This document shows, in pieces, positions 44,720 to 52,945 of a stretch of 64,000 bases of DNA (positions are counted from its first letter, which is position 1; each line of letters opens with the position of its first letter). Both the position numbers and the translations under genes were made by a program. This stretch comes from J027 sp034437655 (GTDB taxonomy: Bacteria; Chloroflexota; Anaerolineae; Aggregatilineales; J027): assembly GCA_034437655.1 (NCBI GenBank), contig DAOTTU010000103.1, forward strand, positions 16,303 through 80,302, read 5' to 3'. The notes beneath the pieces are model-generated. The model made no database searches. It was not told where the DNA came from and saw only the letters and a list, made by a program, of their open reading frames with translations.

Positions 44720-46237
44720 TTAGTTACCAATCCGTGCGAACTCACGAATCTGCGGTGCGCTGGAAAACCCTGTCTTCAAATTGGTGTAGCTACCATCGGG
44801 GAACAGTACAAAGCTCGGCGTCGAAGGCGGGTTGGTGATGCTGCGGCCGAACTCATCCACCAGCAGTTGGAGCATTTCTTCGCCCGCAATGCTGAACGTC
44901 CATTCGAAGTCTTGATTGTTGGCGTAGAGGGTCAATGTGTCTTCTGTGATGTTGGTTTGCACGCTCAACGAAATGAAAATCACCTGCGTTGGGTCAACCG
45001 TATTGAAGACCTCGCGCACGGTCTGTTGTTGACGTAAGCAATTGCTGCACCAGGTTGCCATCGGTTCGACGTGTACGGTCAAGCCAGCACTCGCCAGATC
45101 AGCCAGCGTGTATTCTTCACCAGTGCGGACATTGCGCAGCAGGATGTTCGCCCATGCCGGGACATCTAGCTCAGCTACGGTCGCATCTAGCGGGACACCC
45201 TGATCGACAGTGGCGAGCAAGATAGCGCTACCCGGACGCGGGTCATAGCCAGCCGTACTGTTACCGTCGCCCTCGTGGGTAATCACAACGGCGTCATAAG
45301 GGCCAAAGTTGTAGCCGGGGAATGTGGCTTCTAACGACAGGGTGCCATCACCATTGTCCTGCAACACCCCGAGACTCAGTGTATAGAAAGTGCGCGCTAG
45401 CCTATCGCTTGCTGTTTCGTCCACAAAAAGACCAAATGCCTCATCTGCATTGGATGCATTGCTGGTGCCGGGGCCGTTTGTCTCTAACCCGGCTTCCCAC
45501 AGCCATGCTTCAAGCACAGTGCCGTCTGGAAGCGCAACACCATTGGTGTTTAAGGTGACGCTGGCCGTACCACCGCCTACGTAAATCTCCGCTGCACCGC
45601 TGAGGTTACCAAAAGGCGTGTTATCCGCAATATTGCTCAAGTCAACGCGGATGCCATCTACGAAGCTCGGTTCAACGACCGGGGCGGGTTGCACATCAGC
45701 AGGTGTCCCACTGGCAATATCGCCGCTGAAAACCACCGTGGCCGGGCGTGGGTCAAATGTGGCGGATTGGCTGTTGCTTTCGAGGGTGATGGCGATGGTG
45801 TCGTATGGGCTGAAGTTGCTGTTGGCGTGTTGATACACCAGCGCATAGCTGTCGCTATCTGTAGCGGATAGAATCCCGGCACTTTGCGCAAAGGGGGCGC
45901 TGTTCAGCAGTTCAGCCAGCGGCGCACTGCCGAATGTCACGCCATAAACCTCGTCAGCGTCGCTGGCATTGGTCTGCGCAGGTTCATCAATTAACCATGC
46001 TTCGAGGACTGCACCGTCGGGGAGCGTAGCGACGGGTACATCGACCCACAGATAGCCTGTTTCGACGTTAACAAATGCGGCCCCGGCCGAAAAGTCAAGG
46101 CCGGTAGCAGAGGCTTCAGCGGTGGGGGCCAGGGGGACGAGTTGCAGCCCTGTCTGTGCATTGACGGCTGTGCGTCCCGGCACAAGCAATGCCAGTGTAG
46201 CCACCAGTAGCGTTGCATATACAAGCCATTTCTTCAT
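44720..46237 (-). CDS. Secreted thioredoxin-like protein with duplicated N-terminal domain
   Basis: A 505-residue exported protein: signal peptide (VYATLLVATLALLVPG, no lipobox), two related domains of about 150 residues each, and a C-terminal TlpA-like thioredoxin domain with active site TWCSNCLRQQ (about residue 380). The duplicated domains share DGAVLEAWL/DGTVLEAWL, ASDADEVYG/ASNADEAFG and FSPYDTIAIT/FGPYDAVVIT, and resemble the anti-sigma-K (RskA) fold (inference). ATG 46237 has AGGAG 10 bases upstream. It is first in a two-gene operon with the CcdA fusion, which should keep its cysteine pair reduced for cytochrome c maturation or disulfide repair. The cis-proline is visible in NPPSTPSFVLFP. 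Confidence 0.87.
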   Translation of the reverse strand: MKKWLVYATLLVATLALLVPGRTAVNAQTGLQLVPLAPTAEASATGLDFSAGAAFVNVETGYLWVDVPVATLPDGAVLEAWLIDEPAQTNASDADEVYGVTFGSAPLAELLNSAPFAQSAGILSATDSDSYALVYQHANSNFSPYDTIAITLESNSQSATFDPRPATVVFSGDIASGTPADVQPAPVVEPSFVDGIRVDLSNIADNTPFGNLSGAAEIYVGGGTASVTLNTNGVALPDGTVLEAWLWEAGLETNGPGTSNASNADEAFGLFVDETASDRLARTFYTLSLGVLQDNGDGTLSLEATFPGYNFGPYDAVVITHEGDGNSTAGYDPRPGSAILLATVDQGVPLDATVAELDVPAWANILLRNVRTGEEYTLADLASAGLTVHVEPMATWCSNCLRQQQTVREVFNTVDPTQVIFISLSVQTNITEDTLTLYANNQDFEWTFSIAGEEMLQLLVDEFGRSITNPPSTPSFVLFPDGSYTNLKTGFSSAPQIREFARIGN

Positions 46238-46387
46238 GAAGATAGCACTCCTGTCCAATATGATATGTTGTCAGCGTATAGCATAGCACGAAACGTTGAC
46301 ATGATATGTGCAATTCTTGACTGTCACTTGCCGAAGATTTGCAGGAGACAGCCAAAAAATTCACACATCGTTTACATTTGCGCCAAA

Positions 46388-46416
46388 TTTACTTCACATT
46401 TGCCCGGCAATATAAA
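46388..46416 (+). promoter_or_regulatory. Promoter for the secreted two-domain protein
   Basis: TTTACT and TATAAA separated by 17 bases lie about 40 bases upstream of ATG 46458, within the 220-base gap between two divergent genes. Confidence 0.5.
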
Positions 46417-46457
46417 GATCAGAAAGTGAAACGATCATACAAAAAAGGAGTAACCCC

Positions 46458-47396
46458 ATGAAATCTAAGCTGTTCATTCTCGTTACAATCATCGCCATGC
46501 TGGTTGTCGCTGTGCCGGGTGTTGGCGCTCAAGATGACGACGACGCGCCCGTTACAGTCACATTCACGGAAGCCGAAATCAATGACCTCATCAATGAGCG
46601 CCCCTTCCCCGGTGACCGTCAGTTTGATAACACTGTGGTTGATTTGCAGCCCGGCGCGGTCGAAATCACCACCGAATTTACCCGTCGTAATAACGGTGAA
46701 GTTGTGCTGCTCGTTGGTACATTGGTCCCGCAGTATGACGGTGGCGGCAACTTCATTGGTTGGGCTGTGGATAGCCTGCTGGTTGATGGTCAGGCCCCTG
46801 CGGATGGTGAAGCCAGCGCCCGCTTTGGCACTGGACTATTTGAAAACTTCGGCCAGCGTCTCCGTGACCGCAGCGTGCAGGATGTGCTTGACGTCGAAAT
46901 TACTGATGTTGACATTACCTACACACTGGCAATGGAACCGCGTGACATCATCGGTGACTTCGACCGCGAAGCTGGCACCTATACCCTGACCGAAGCTGAA
47001 CTGAACAACGCCGAGGACCCGGACCGTCTTGAAGACCGTTTCGAAAACCGCCCGATCACCGATGTTTTCGTGGACTTCCAACCCGGTCAGGTTGTGATCA
47101 GTGGTGTGTTTGACCCACAACGCGCTGAAGACACCGAACCGTTTGTGGTCGCCGTGACGATTGTGCCAGTTTTCACCGACGCTGGTGAGTTGGAATGGCA
47201 GATTACCGCCGTTGAAATCGGGAACGAGGACACGCCCGAAGAACTAAGCAACCGCATCAGCGAAAATCTGGTTGGCAGTTTCACACAGGATTTGCGCCGC
47301 GCTGAACGTCGCCTCAGTGAACGGGTCACCGTGACAGCGGTTGAAATCAACGACACCGAAATCATCTACACGCTCGACCTCGACAACGCCGAATAA
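46458..47396 (+). CDS. Secreted protein with internal duplication, function unknown
   Basis: A 312-residue exported protein (leader LFILVTIIAMLVVAVPG, cleavage near AQD). The mature part consists of two copies of an approximately 135-residue unit: FTEAEINDLIN and LTEAELNNAED open them, VDLQPGAVEITTEF and VDFQPGQVVISGVF follow, and VEITDVDITYTLAM and TAVEINDTEIIYTLDL close them. The fold is probably a beta-sheet cup that binds something hydrophobic, as in LolA-like or SRPBCC-type proteins, but I cannot assign it. AAAGGAG precedes ATG 46458. A strong terminator follows. It diverges from the thioredoxin operon. Confidence 0.75.
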   Translation: MKSKLFILVTIIAMLVVAVPGVGAQDDDDAPVTVTFTEAEINDLINERPFPGDRQFDNTVVDLQPGAVEITTEFTRRNNGEVVLLVGTLVPQYDGGGNFIGWAVDSLLVDGQAPADGEASARFGTGLFENFGQRLRDRSVQDVLDVEITDVDITYTLAMEPRDIIGDFDREAGTYTLTEAELNNAEDPDRLEDRFENRPITDVFVDFQPGQVVISGVFDPQRAEDTEPFVVAVTIVPVFTDAGELEWQITAVEIGNEDTPEELSNRISENLVGSFTQDLRRAERRLSERVTVTAVEINDTEIIYTLDLDNAE

Positions 47397-47428
47397 CCCC
47401 GCCACACGATCCGCTATAGCTCTTCATC

Positions 47429-47466
47429 AACCCCTGACCTGCAACACGCAGGCGGGGGTTTCTTGT
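47429..47466 (+). terminator. Intrinsic terminator
   Basis: AACCCCTGACCTGC pairs with GCAGGCGGGGGTT (small internal mismatch), loop AACAC-type, followed by TTTCTTGTT. It ends the transcript of the secreted two-domain protein. Confidence 0.75.
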
Positions 47467-47663
47467 TAAGTTATGTCATTCAACATTAAATTGTAAATGG
47501 GCCCAATTGCCCATATTGAACTCAATCACTGTACCTGTTGTAGAACAGTGTGTCATGCTAGGATAAGCTCTGGTGCCACTTTTCGATGAAAAGTGCTTGC
47601 CAGACAAGTTTCATAAACCAACATGATCTGAATCCATGCAACCGACAAGGAGTTTGCATTCGC

Positions 47664-49661
47664 ATGAAACGCTTCCTTTTACTATGCCTTGCTGCCTTAT
47701 TGATCTTCCCGGTGCTGAGCAGCCAACCCATACCTGTCACGGCGCAGGATGACGGCCAGACAACCTACACCAGCCCGGACGAGCGCTACAGTGTTCCGGT
47801 GCCCAGCAATTGGACGGTTGATGAACAGGACGACTACACCGTACTCCGCAGCCCCGAAGACACCATTCAGGCTTATTTCCTGACCACAGATACCGCAGAT
47901 CTGCGCACCGCAATTGACGATGCGTGGGCGATTGTACTCCCAGAATTTGAGCTGGAAGTTGCGCAAGAAATCAACGATCCGCAAATTGCGGAAGACGCCG
48001 ATGTGGAAGAAGTGCTGGTGCTTAACTATGACGGTGGTAACACCCGTTTTGCGCAGGGCGCTGCTGTGCGCTTTGAAGGCGTGACTTATGTGCAACTCTA
48101 TGATGGCGAACTGACCGCGATTCAACGGCGCTCAGCACAGGTTAACGTCATTGCCAGTGGCTATGAGATTACTGCACAGGAACGCGAAGACCTCAGCGGT
48201 GTTGAAGCACAACCTGTCACCGACGAGATGCTCGCCGAAATCGAAGCCTTTGTCAGTGAAGCCATAGAACTGGCAGACATCCCCGGTGCAGCCGTTGCTA
48301 TCGTGCAAGATGGTGAAGTTATCTATATCAACGGCTTCGGCGTTCGTGATCGTGAAACTCAAGAACCCGTTGACCCGCAGACGCTTTTTGCCATCGCTTC
48401 GACCACAAAAACGATGACCACCGTCGCAATGGCATCGCTTGTTGAAGATGGTGTCTTTGACTGGGAAACGCCCGTGGTTGATGTTCTGCCACAATTTGCA
48501 GTGGCCGACCCCGAACTGACGCAGCAAATCACGATGGAAAACCTTGTGTGTGCCTGCACCGGGGTGCCGCGCCGTGACTTTGAGTTCTTCTTCAACGGGG
48601 CGCAACTGACTGCACAGGATATTGTTGAACAACTCGCCACCTTTGAAATTTTCACCGACTTTGGCGAAACCTTCCAATACAGTAATCAGATGGTCGCGAC
48701 CGGGGGCTATGCCGCTGCCGCCGCCAACGGCACCGCCTATGATAACCTCTTGGACGGCTACGTTGACATGGTGAACGAGCGTGTGCTTGGGCCGGTCGGT
48801 ATGGAAAACAGCACCTTCGACTTCGACGCGGCGATTAGCGGCAACGTCGCCTCGCCATACATCACCAAACTGGGTGAAGGCTATGTCCCGGCGCAATTCA
48901 GCATTGAGCGTCCTTTCATTCCGGCTGCGCCTGCGGGTGGGCTATGGTCCAACGCAGAAGACATGGCTGCTTACGTGCAGATGTTGCTCAACGGCGGAAC
49001 CACTGTTGATGGCACCGAAATTGCCGCAATGGCACAGCTTGAACGCCTCTGGGAACCGCAGGCGCAAATTAATGCCCAGCAGGACTATGGCCTCGGCTTC
49101 ATCCTGTCGGATTACTTCGGTGTCCGCGTGATTAGCCATGCCGGGAATCTGGTCGGGTACACCTCCGAAATGGCCTTTGTGCCGCAGGCCGACCTCGGTT
49201 TTGTGATGCTGACCAACGCACGCTCAACCAATAACATCAATGGCACGGCCTTTAATCGCCTTATGGAACTGGTCTATGGGCGTGACCAAAACTCTGCTGA
49301 ACGGCTGCTAGAAGACCTCCGTGAATCGCAAGCCGACGACGCAGATACCGATGCCACGACAGAACCCTCTGACGAGCGCAGCATTGGTGAGGTTGTGGTA
49401 GAAACTGTCGAGCCATATGTGGGGACATGGGCGAACCCTGAACTCGGTGAAATTACGCTCGAATTGACCGATGAGAATCAGTTGTTCCTGGATGCGGGCG
49501 AGTTCCGTGGCGAAATTGTCACGATTCGACGCAACGGCGAAGTTGAAGATTACGTCTATAGCGAGGCCCCATTTGAAGGCGCAATGGTCAGCTTTGAGGA
49601 CGACGTTTTCGCCTTTGGTACAGGGGAGTTCCGCTACGACTTTACGCGGATCGAAGAGTAG
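47664..49661 (+). CDS. Secreted class C beta-lactamase-like serine hydrolase
   Basis: A 665-residue exported protein. Signal peptide (FLLLCLAALLIFPVLSSQ), then a 150-residue PsbP/DUF1795-like domain (YSVPVPSNWTVDE), then a beta-lactamase/penicillin-binding fold at about 195-520. The catalytic SxxK is STTK in FAIASTTKTMTT, the YxN is YSN in FQYSNQMV, and the third motif is HAGNLVGYT. A C-terminal lipocalin-like beta-barrel (about 575-665, VGTWANPELGEITLEL) is common in this group. Members are peptidases or esterases rather than antibiotic resistance enzymes; substrate unknown. ATG 47664 follows AAGGAG by 11 bases; an earlier in-frame ATG would spoil the leader. Confidence 0.87.
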   Translation: MKRFLLLCLAALLIFPVLSSQPIPVTAQDDGQTTYTSPDERYSVPVPSNWTVDEQDDYTVLRSPEDTIQAYFLTTDTADLRTAIDDAWAIVLPEFELEVAQEINDPQIAEDADVEEVLVLNYDGGNTRFAQGAAVRFEGVTYVQLYDGELTAIQRRSAQVNVIASGYEITAQEREDLSGVEAQPVTDEMLAEIEAFVSEAIELADIPGAAVAIVQDGEVIYINGFGVRDRETQEPVDPQTLFAIASTTKTMTTVAMASLVEDGVFDWETPVVDVLPQFAVADPELTQQITMENLVCACTGVPRRDFEFFFNGAQLTAQDIVEQLATFEIFTDFGETFQYSNQMVATGGYAAAAANGTAYDNLLDGYVDMVNERVLGPVGMENSTFDFDAAISGNVASPYITKLGEGYVPAQFSIERPFIPAAPAGGLWSNAEDMAAYVQMLLNGGTTVDGTEIAAMAQLERLWEPQAQINAQQDYGLGFILSDYFGVRVISHAGNLVGYTSEMAFVPQADLGFVMLTNARSTNNINGTAFNRLMELVYGRDQNSAERLLEDLRESQADDADTDATTEPSDERSIGEVVVETVEPYVGTWANPELGEITLELTDENQLFLDAGEFRGEIVTIRRNGEVEDYVYSEAPFEGAMVSFEDDVFAFGTGEFRYDFTRIEE

Positions 49662-49686
49662 GTCGCTTAACTTCACGTAACATCAT

Positions 49687-49718
49687 GGTCTGGCAATCAA
49701 AGCACTGACTGCCAGACC
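49687..49718 (+). terminator. Terminator-like hairpin
   Basis: GGTCTGGCA/TGCCAGACC, a perfect 9-base stem with a 14-base loop, 25 bases after the serine hydrolase stop. There is no T-run, so the efficiency is uncertain. Confidence 0.5.
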
Positions 49719-49883
49719 TCTACCTCCACCGCGCGTGCATGTACCATCCTCAATACTGAATGTGATCAACATGCAGTTGCAATATTAAAAGAAATGATAC
49801 GTCGTCAGTGAGTGGTTGCCGTCTGGATTTACGGGTAATATCAACATCACGTAACGTTGTTCTGCATCACTAGAAAGCCCGCC

Positions 49884-52451
49884 ATGCTCCCACAATTACC
49901 TGACAACACGATTGAACGGCCGCAGCTAACGACCAGATTTGCTGCAAACACGCGCGTGCTACTCATCAGTGCGCCCGCTGGCTACGGCAAAACGACGACG
50001 GCCTTACAGTGGGCACACGCTCAGTCGATGCGGGTTGGGTGGGTGGCGTTGAACAGTGGTGACGCGCATACCCCGGCCTTTATTGGCCATCTGGTTGACA
50101 CACTCGACGCGCTTGGTGCGGCACTTGGCACGGAAGTGGATAGCCTTTTTCAGAACAATGCAACGCCGCAGCCTGCGCAGGTTGGGCGCCTGTTGGTACA
50201 GGGGCTAATCACGCTGGATGAACCTGTGACACTGGTGCTGGATGACCTGCATGAACTCCAGTCACAACAGAATTACGCAATTGTGCAAGAGATGGTCGAA
50301 AATTTACCCGCCGGTTACGCCGTTATCTTAAGCACACGCTATGATCCGCCATTACCGCTGGCACGCTGGCGGGCGTCGCGCTGGTTGACTGAAATCCGGG
50401 TTGCGGACCTGCGCTTTTCCACAGAAGAAGCGACCGCCTTTCTGCGGACCATGAGCGCGGTAGACCTTGACCCCGAGCCGTTGAACACGTTTATTCGCAA
50501 TACAGAAGGGTGGGCGATTGGACTGGTGATGGCAACACTGGCGCTGCCAACTACAGCCGCACCAGAGCAGTTTCTGGCCGCATTCAACGGCACACATGTT
50601 TACCTTGCCAGCTATTTTCTGGAAGAAGTGCTGCCACGCGACAACCACGCCTTGCATGACTTTCTCGTGCAGACGTCTGCCCTGAGTCAGCTTTCAGCGC
50701 CGTTGTGTGATGTGTGCTTGCAACGCAATGACAGCGCACAGATGCTGCAACAGCTTCGCGCTTTCAACCTGTTTCTGTTTCCGCTTGATGAGGCGGGGCA
50801 ATGGTGGCGCTATCATCACTTTCTGGGAGATGTATTGCGCATCCAGCTTGCCGATGATGAAGCACGGCGCATTCTGTCACGGGCGGCGGCCTGGCACGCA
50901 CAACAGTACGACGTTGAACTTGCCAGCCGTTACTATACCCAGCTTGAGGACTGGCCCGCACTCGCCCGACTCATCGCCCAACAGGTTGTCCCGGCTTTGA
51001 TTGCAGGCCATCACCTCATCTTGCGGCGCTTGTTGTCCTACTTGCCAGCAGATTTCACGCCACAGCACTATGAAATCTGGCTGGCCCGGACCTGGTTTCT
51101 GGTTCACAGCCGCCAGTTGCAAGGTGCCCAACATGCGCTACAACAGGCCTATGCGCTTTTGCCTGACAACGCTGATGGCCGCCAGCAGTCCTGGTTACAC
51201 TTGATGGATGCACTCATCGCGACGTATAGCGGGCAAACGGCACACGCTCAGGCTGAATTGAACCGAATTGACCCTGAGTCCGACCCCAAGTTACTCGGCA
51301 TGGCCCGTTGGGTTGCCAGTTTGGTCGATTGGCAACTGGGGAATGTGCAACAGGCAATCGAATCCAACCGCAATAACCTACAGGAACCCATCGCGCAGGC
51401 AGATACATTTGCCTATAGCGGTATGAGCTACTATTTGTCGGTCTATTTGCATGCCACCGGCCGTCGCCGCGAAGCACTCGCTGTTTGTGAACATGCTGCC
51501 GAACAAATGACCGACCGCTGGGGTGATCCGCTGCTCGTCTCGCGCTTGCTGTATTTACAGGCTGCTCGCCTGCACTTTGACGCCAACAACCTCGACGCGA
51601 CAGAGCAGGACTTGCGTGTTCATGCTCGCCTCCAATCAGCACTGGACCTTAGAGAAGCAATACTTATCGGGCATTTGCTGGCCGCCCGTCTGGAGGTTGC
51701 CCGTGGACATAACGAACGCGCGTTTGCAGAAGTTGAAGCTGCGTTCCGAGTTGCCTATGCTGCTGAAACCGAGCGGTTACGCACGCAGGTTGAAGCGCAG
51801 GCGGCGTTGTTGCACTGGTTTGGTGGTAATGCAACCCCATTGCGGCAGTGGATGGCGACGGCTGAAGCGCCTGAGATGGTTATGGAAGAGTGGCAGCTTG
51901 TTTTCCTGGTGGGGTTGATTGAAAAGGGGCATCATGCTGCGGCGACGAAATTTATTGCCACACAGCGAATTTATTTAGAATCACGGCATGGTGTGCGGCT
52001 ATTGCTCTGTCTGGATATTCTGGCTGCGCTCAATGACCATCGGCAGCAACAACCAGCCCGGGCGTACAAGCATCTTGCGCGCGCGGCCGCTGTCGCTGCA
52101 CCAGAGGCGTTTATCCGACCGTTCATCGACTATGGCGCTGATGTACTCTACCTGCTGCATGATAGCGCCGAAGCCCCTGCTGATTTTCTTGCGCAATTAC
52201 CCGGTGGCAACGGTTCTACAACCCATACTGATAAGTCGCAGTTGGCATATGTCGAACCGTTAACCGAACGAGAACGCGCGACCTTGCAACTGGTGGCAGA
52301 AGGGCTTTCGAATAAAGATATCGCTGCCCGGTTACACGTTGCAGTTAGTACGGTTCGCACCCATCTGAAAAACACATATAGCAAGCTCCAGGCGGAAAGC
52401 CGCACCCACGCCATCGCGCTCGCACGTAGCCACGGTTTGCTTGCAGAGTAG
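49884..52451 (+). CDS. MalT-like LuxR family ATP-dependent regulator
   Basis: An 855-residue STAND-type transcription activator. N-terminal NTPase: Walker A LLISAPAGYGKTTTALQW, Walker B TLVLDDLHEL. Residues about 340-740 are helical TPR-like repeats that in MalT bind the inducer. The C-terminal LuxR helix-turn-helix reads LTERERATLQLVAEGLSNKD and ends TVRTHLKNTYSKLQA. Such proteins oligomerise on ATP and inducer binding and activate nearby promoters. ATG 49884 is placed just before the conserved opening (LPDNTIERPQL); a TTG 27 bases upstream is possible. The small gene at 52561 behind the inverted-repeat promoter element is the obvious local target. Confidence 0.9.
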   Translation: MLPQLPDNTIERPQLTTRFAANTRVLLISAPAGYGKTTTALQWAHAQSMRVGWVALNSGDAHTPAFIGHLVDTLDALGAALGTEVDSLFQNNATPQPAQVGRLLVQGLITLDEPVTLVLDDLHELQSQQNYAIVQEMVENLPAGYAVILSTRYDPPLPLARWRASRWLTEIRVADLRFSTEEATAFLRTMSAVDLDPEPLNTFIRNTEGWAIGLVMATLALPTTAAPEQFLAAFNGTHVYLASYFLEEVLPRDNHALHDFLVQTSALSQLSAPLCDVCLQRNDSAQMLQQLRAFNLFLFPLDEAGQWWRYHHFLGDVLRIQLADDEARRILSRAAAWHAQQYDVELASRYYTQLEDWPALARLIAQQVVPALIAGHHLILRRLLSYLPADFTPQHYEIWLARTWFLVHSRQLQGAQHALQQAYALLPDNADGRQQSWLHLMDALIATYSGQTAHAQAELNRIDPESDPKLLGMARWVASLVDWQLGNVQQAIESNRNNLQEPIAQADTFAYSGMSYYLSVYLHATGRRREALAVCEHAAEQMTDRWGDPLLVSRLLYLQAARLHFDANNLDATEQDLRVHARLQSALDLREAILIGHLLAARLEVARGHNERAFAEVEAAFRVAYAAETERLRTQVEAQAALLHWFGGNATPLRQWMATAEAPEMVMEEWQLVFLVGLIEKGHHAAATKFIATQRIYLESRHGVRLLLCLDILAALNDHRQQQPARAYKHLARAAAVAAPEAFIRPFIDYGADVLYLLHDSAEAPADFLAQLPGGNGSTTHTDKSQLAYVEPLTERERATLQLVAEGLSNKDIAARLHVAVSTVRTHLKNTYSKLQAESRTHAIALARSHGLLAE

Positions 52452-52462
52452 CCATGTGACTG

Positions 52463-52545
52463 CCTACCCCTGATGCACAAATTCCCCCGTAGCGAGGAAG
52501 ACGCCCCGGGTGCTATCTGCCATACTGAAAGCAACTTAACCAAGC
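52463..52545 (+). promoter_or_regulatory. Inverted-repeat promoter element, copy B
   Basis: CCTACCCCTGAT, then ATTCCCCC-GTAGC-GAGGAAGAC (52481-52502), then TGC-AT and CATACTG, then GCAACTTAAC. The same blocks in the same order form copy A at 42661-42745; in the core about 19 of 22 positions agree. It lies between the MalT-like regulator and the small gene at 52561. TTCCCCC and GAGGAA are near-complementary half sites, as for a dimeric activator. Confidence 0.5.
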
Positions 52546-52560
52546 TGAAAGGTAAGCAGA

Positions 52561-52821
52561 ATGGCGAGTAATTCCTCGTTAGCGCAACCTCAGGAATATA
52601 TGGTGATCCTTCAAGATCATGTCAGCGCGTATTTGCAGGATTATGTTTCTACGATGCAGATCAAAGAACAGGCGGATGGTACCACGATGCTGCTCGGTCC
52701 TGTGCAGGACCAATCTGCACTGCATGGATTGCTGGCGCTGTGCGTACGCTTCAACTTTACGATTGTTGCAGTCATGAAGTTGTCATGCCAGCTACCATCA
52801 GCCGTGCAGGAGGATAGCTAA
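52561..52821 (+). CDS. Small protein of the LuxR-linked DQxALHGLL family
   Basis: An 86-residue cytoplasmic protein. The centre TTMLLGPVQDQSALHGLLAL is the mark of a family of roughly 70-110-residue proteins that I recall as frequent in Chloroflexota and some Actinobacteria, often next to MalT-like regulators; their function is unknown. The usual end of the family (a strand of the type LPLLSVxRV) is here FTIVAVMKLS, so it is divergent. AAAGG lies about 10 bases before ATG 52561. It follows the regulator gene by 110 bases, with promoter element copy B between them. Confidence 0.7.
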   Translation: MASNSSLAQPQEYMVILQDHVSAYLQDYVSTMQIKEQADGTTMLLGPVQDQSALHGLLALCVRFNFTIVAVMKLSCQLPSAVQEDS

Positions 52822-52945
52822 TGCCGAAACAAGCCCTCATTGTCGTATGCAAATCAACTGCCTGTGGTCTATGCGACGCATAGCAAATTGCACGGTCGGA
52901 CCGATTGAAGTCAATTAAGAAGAATAGGGCGAGTCCCTATCTACA

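Noticed and set aside
48132..48896. 254-codon open frame antisense to the serine hydrolase
   Set aside because: It covers the SxxK and YSN motifs of the sense gene and has no start signals.
47664..49661. Antibiotic resistance beta-lactamase
   Set aside because: The SxxK, YxN and HxG motifs also define esterases and peptidases, and the extra N- and C-terminal domains are not found in resistance enzymes.
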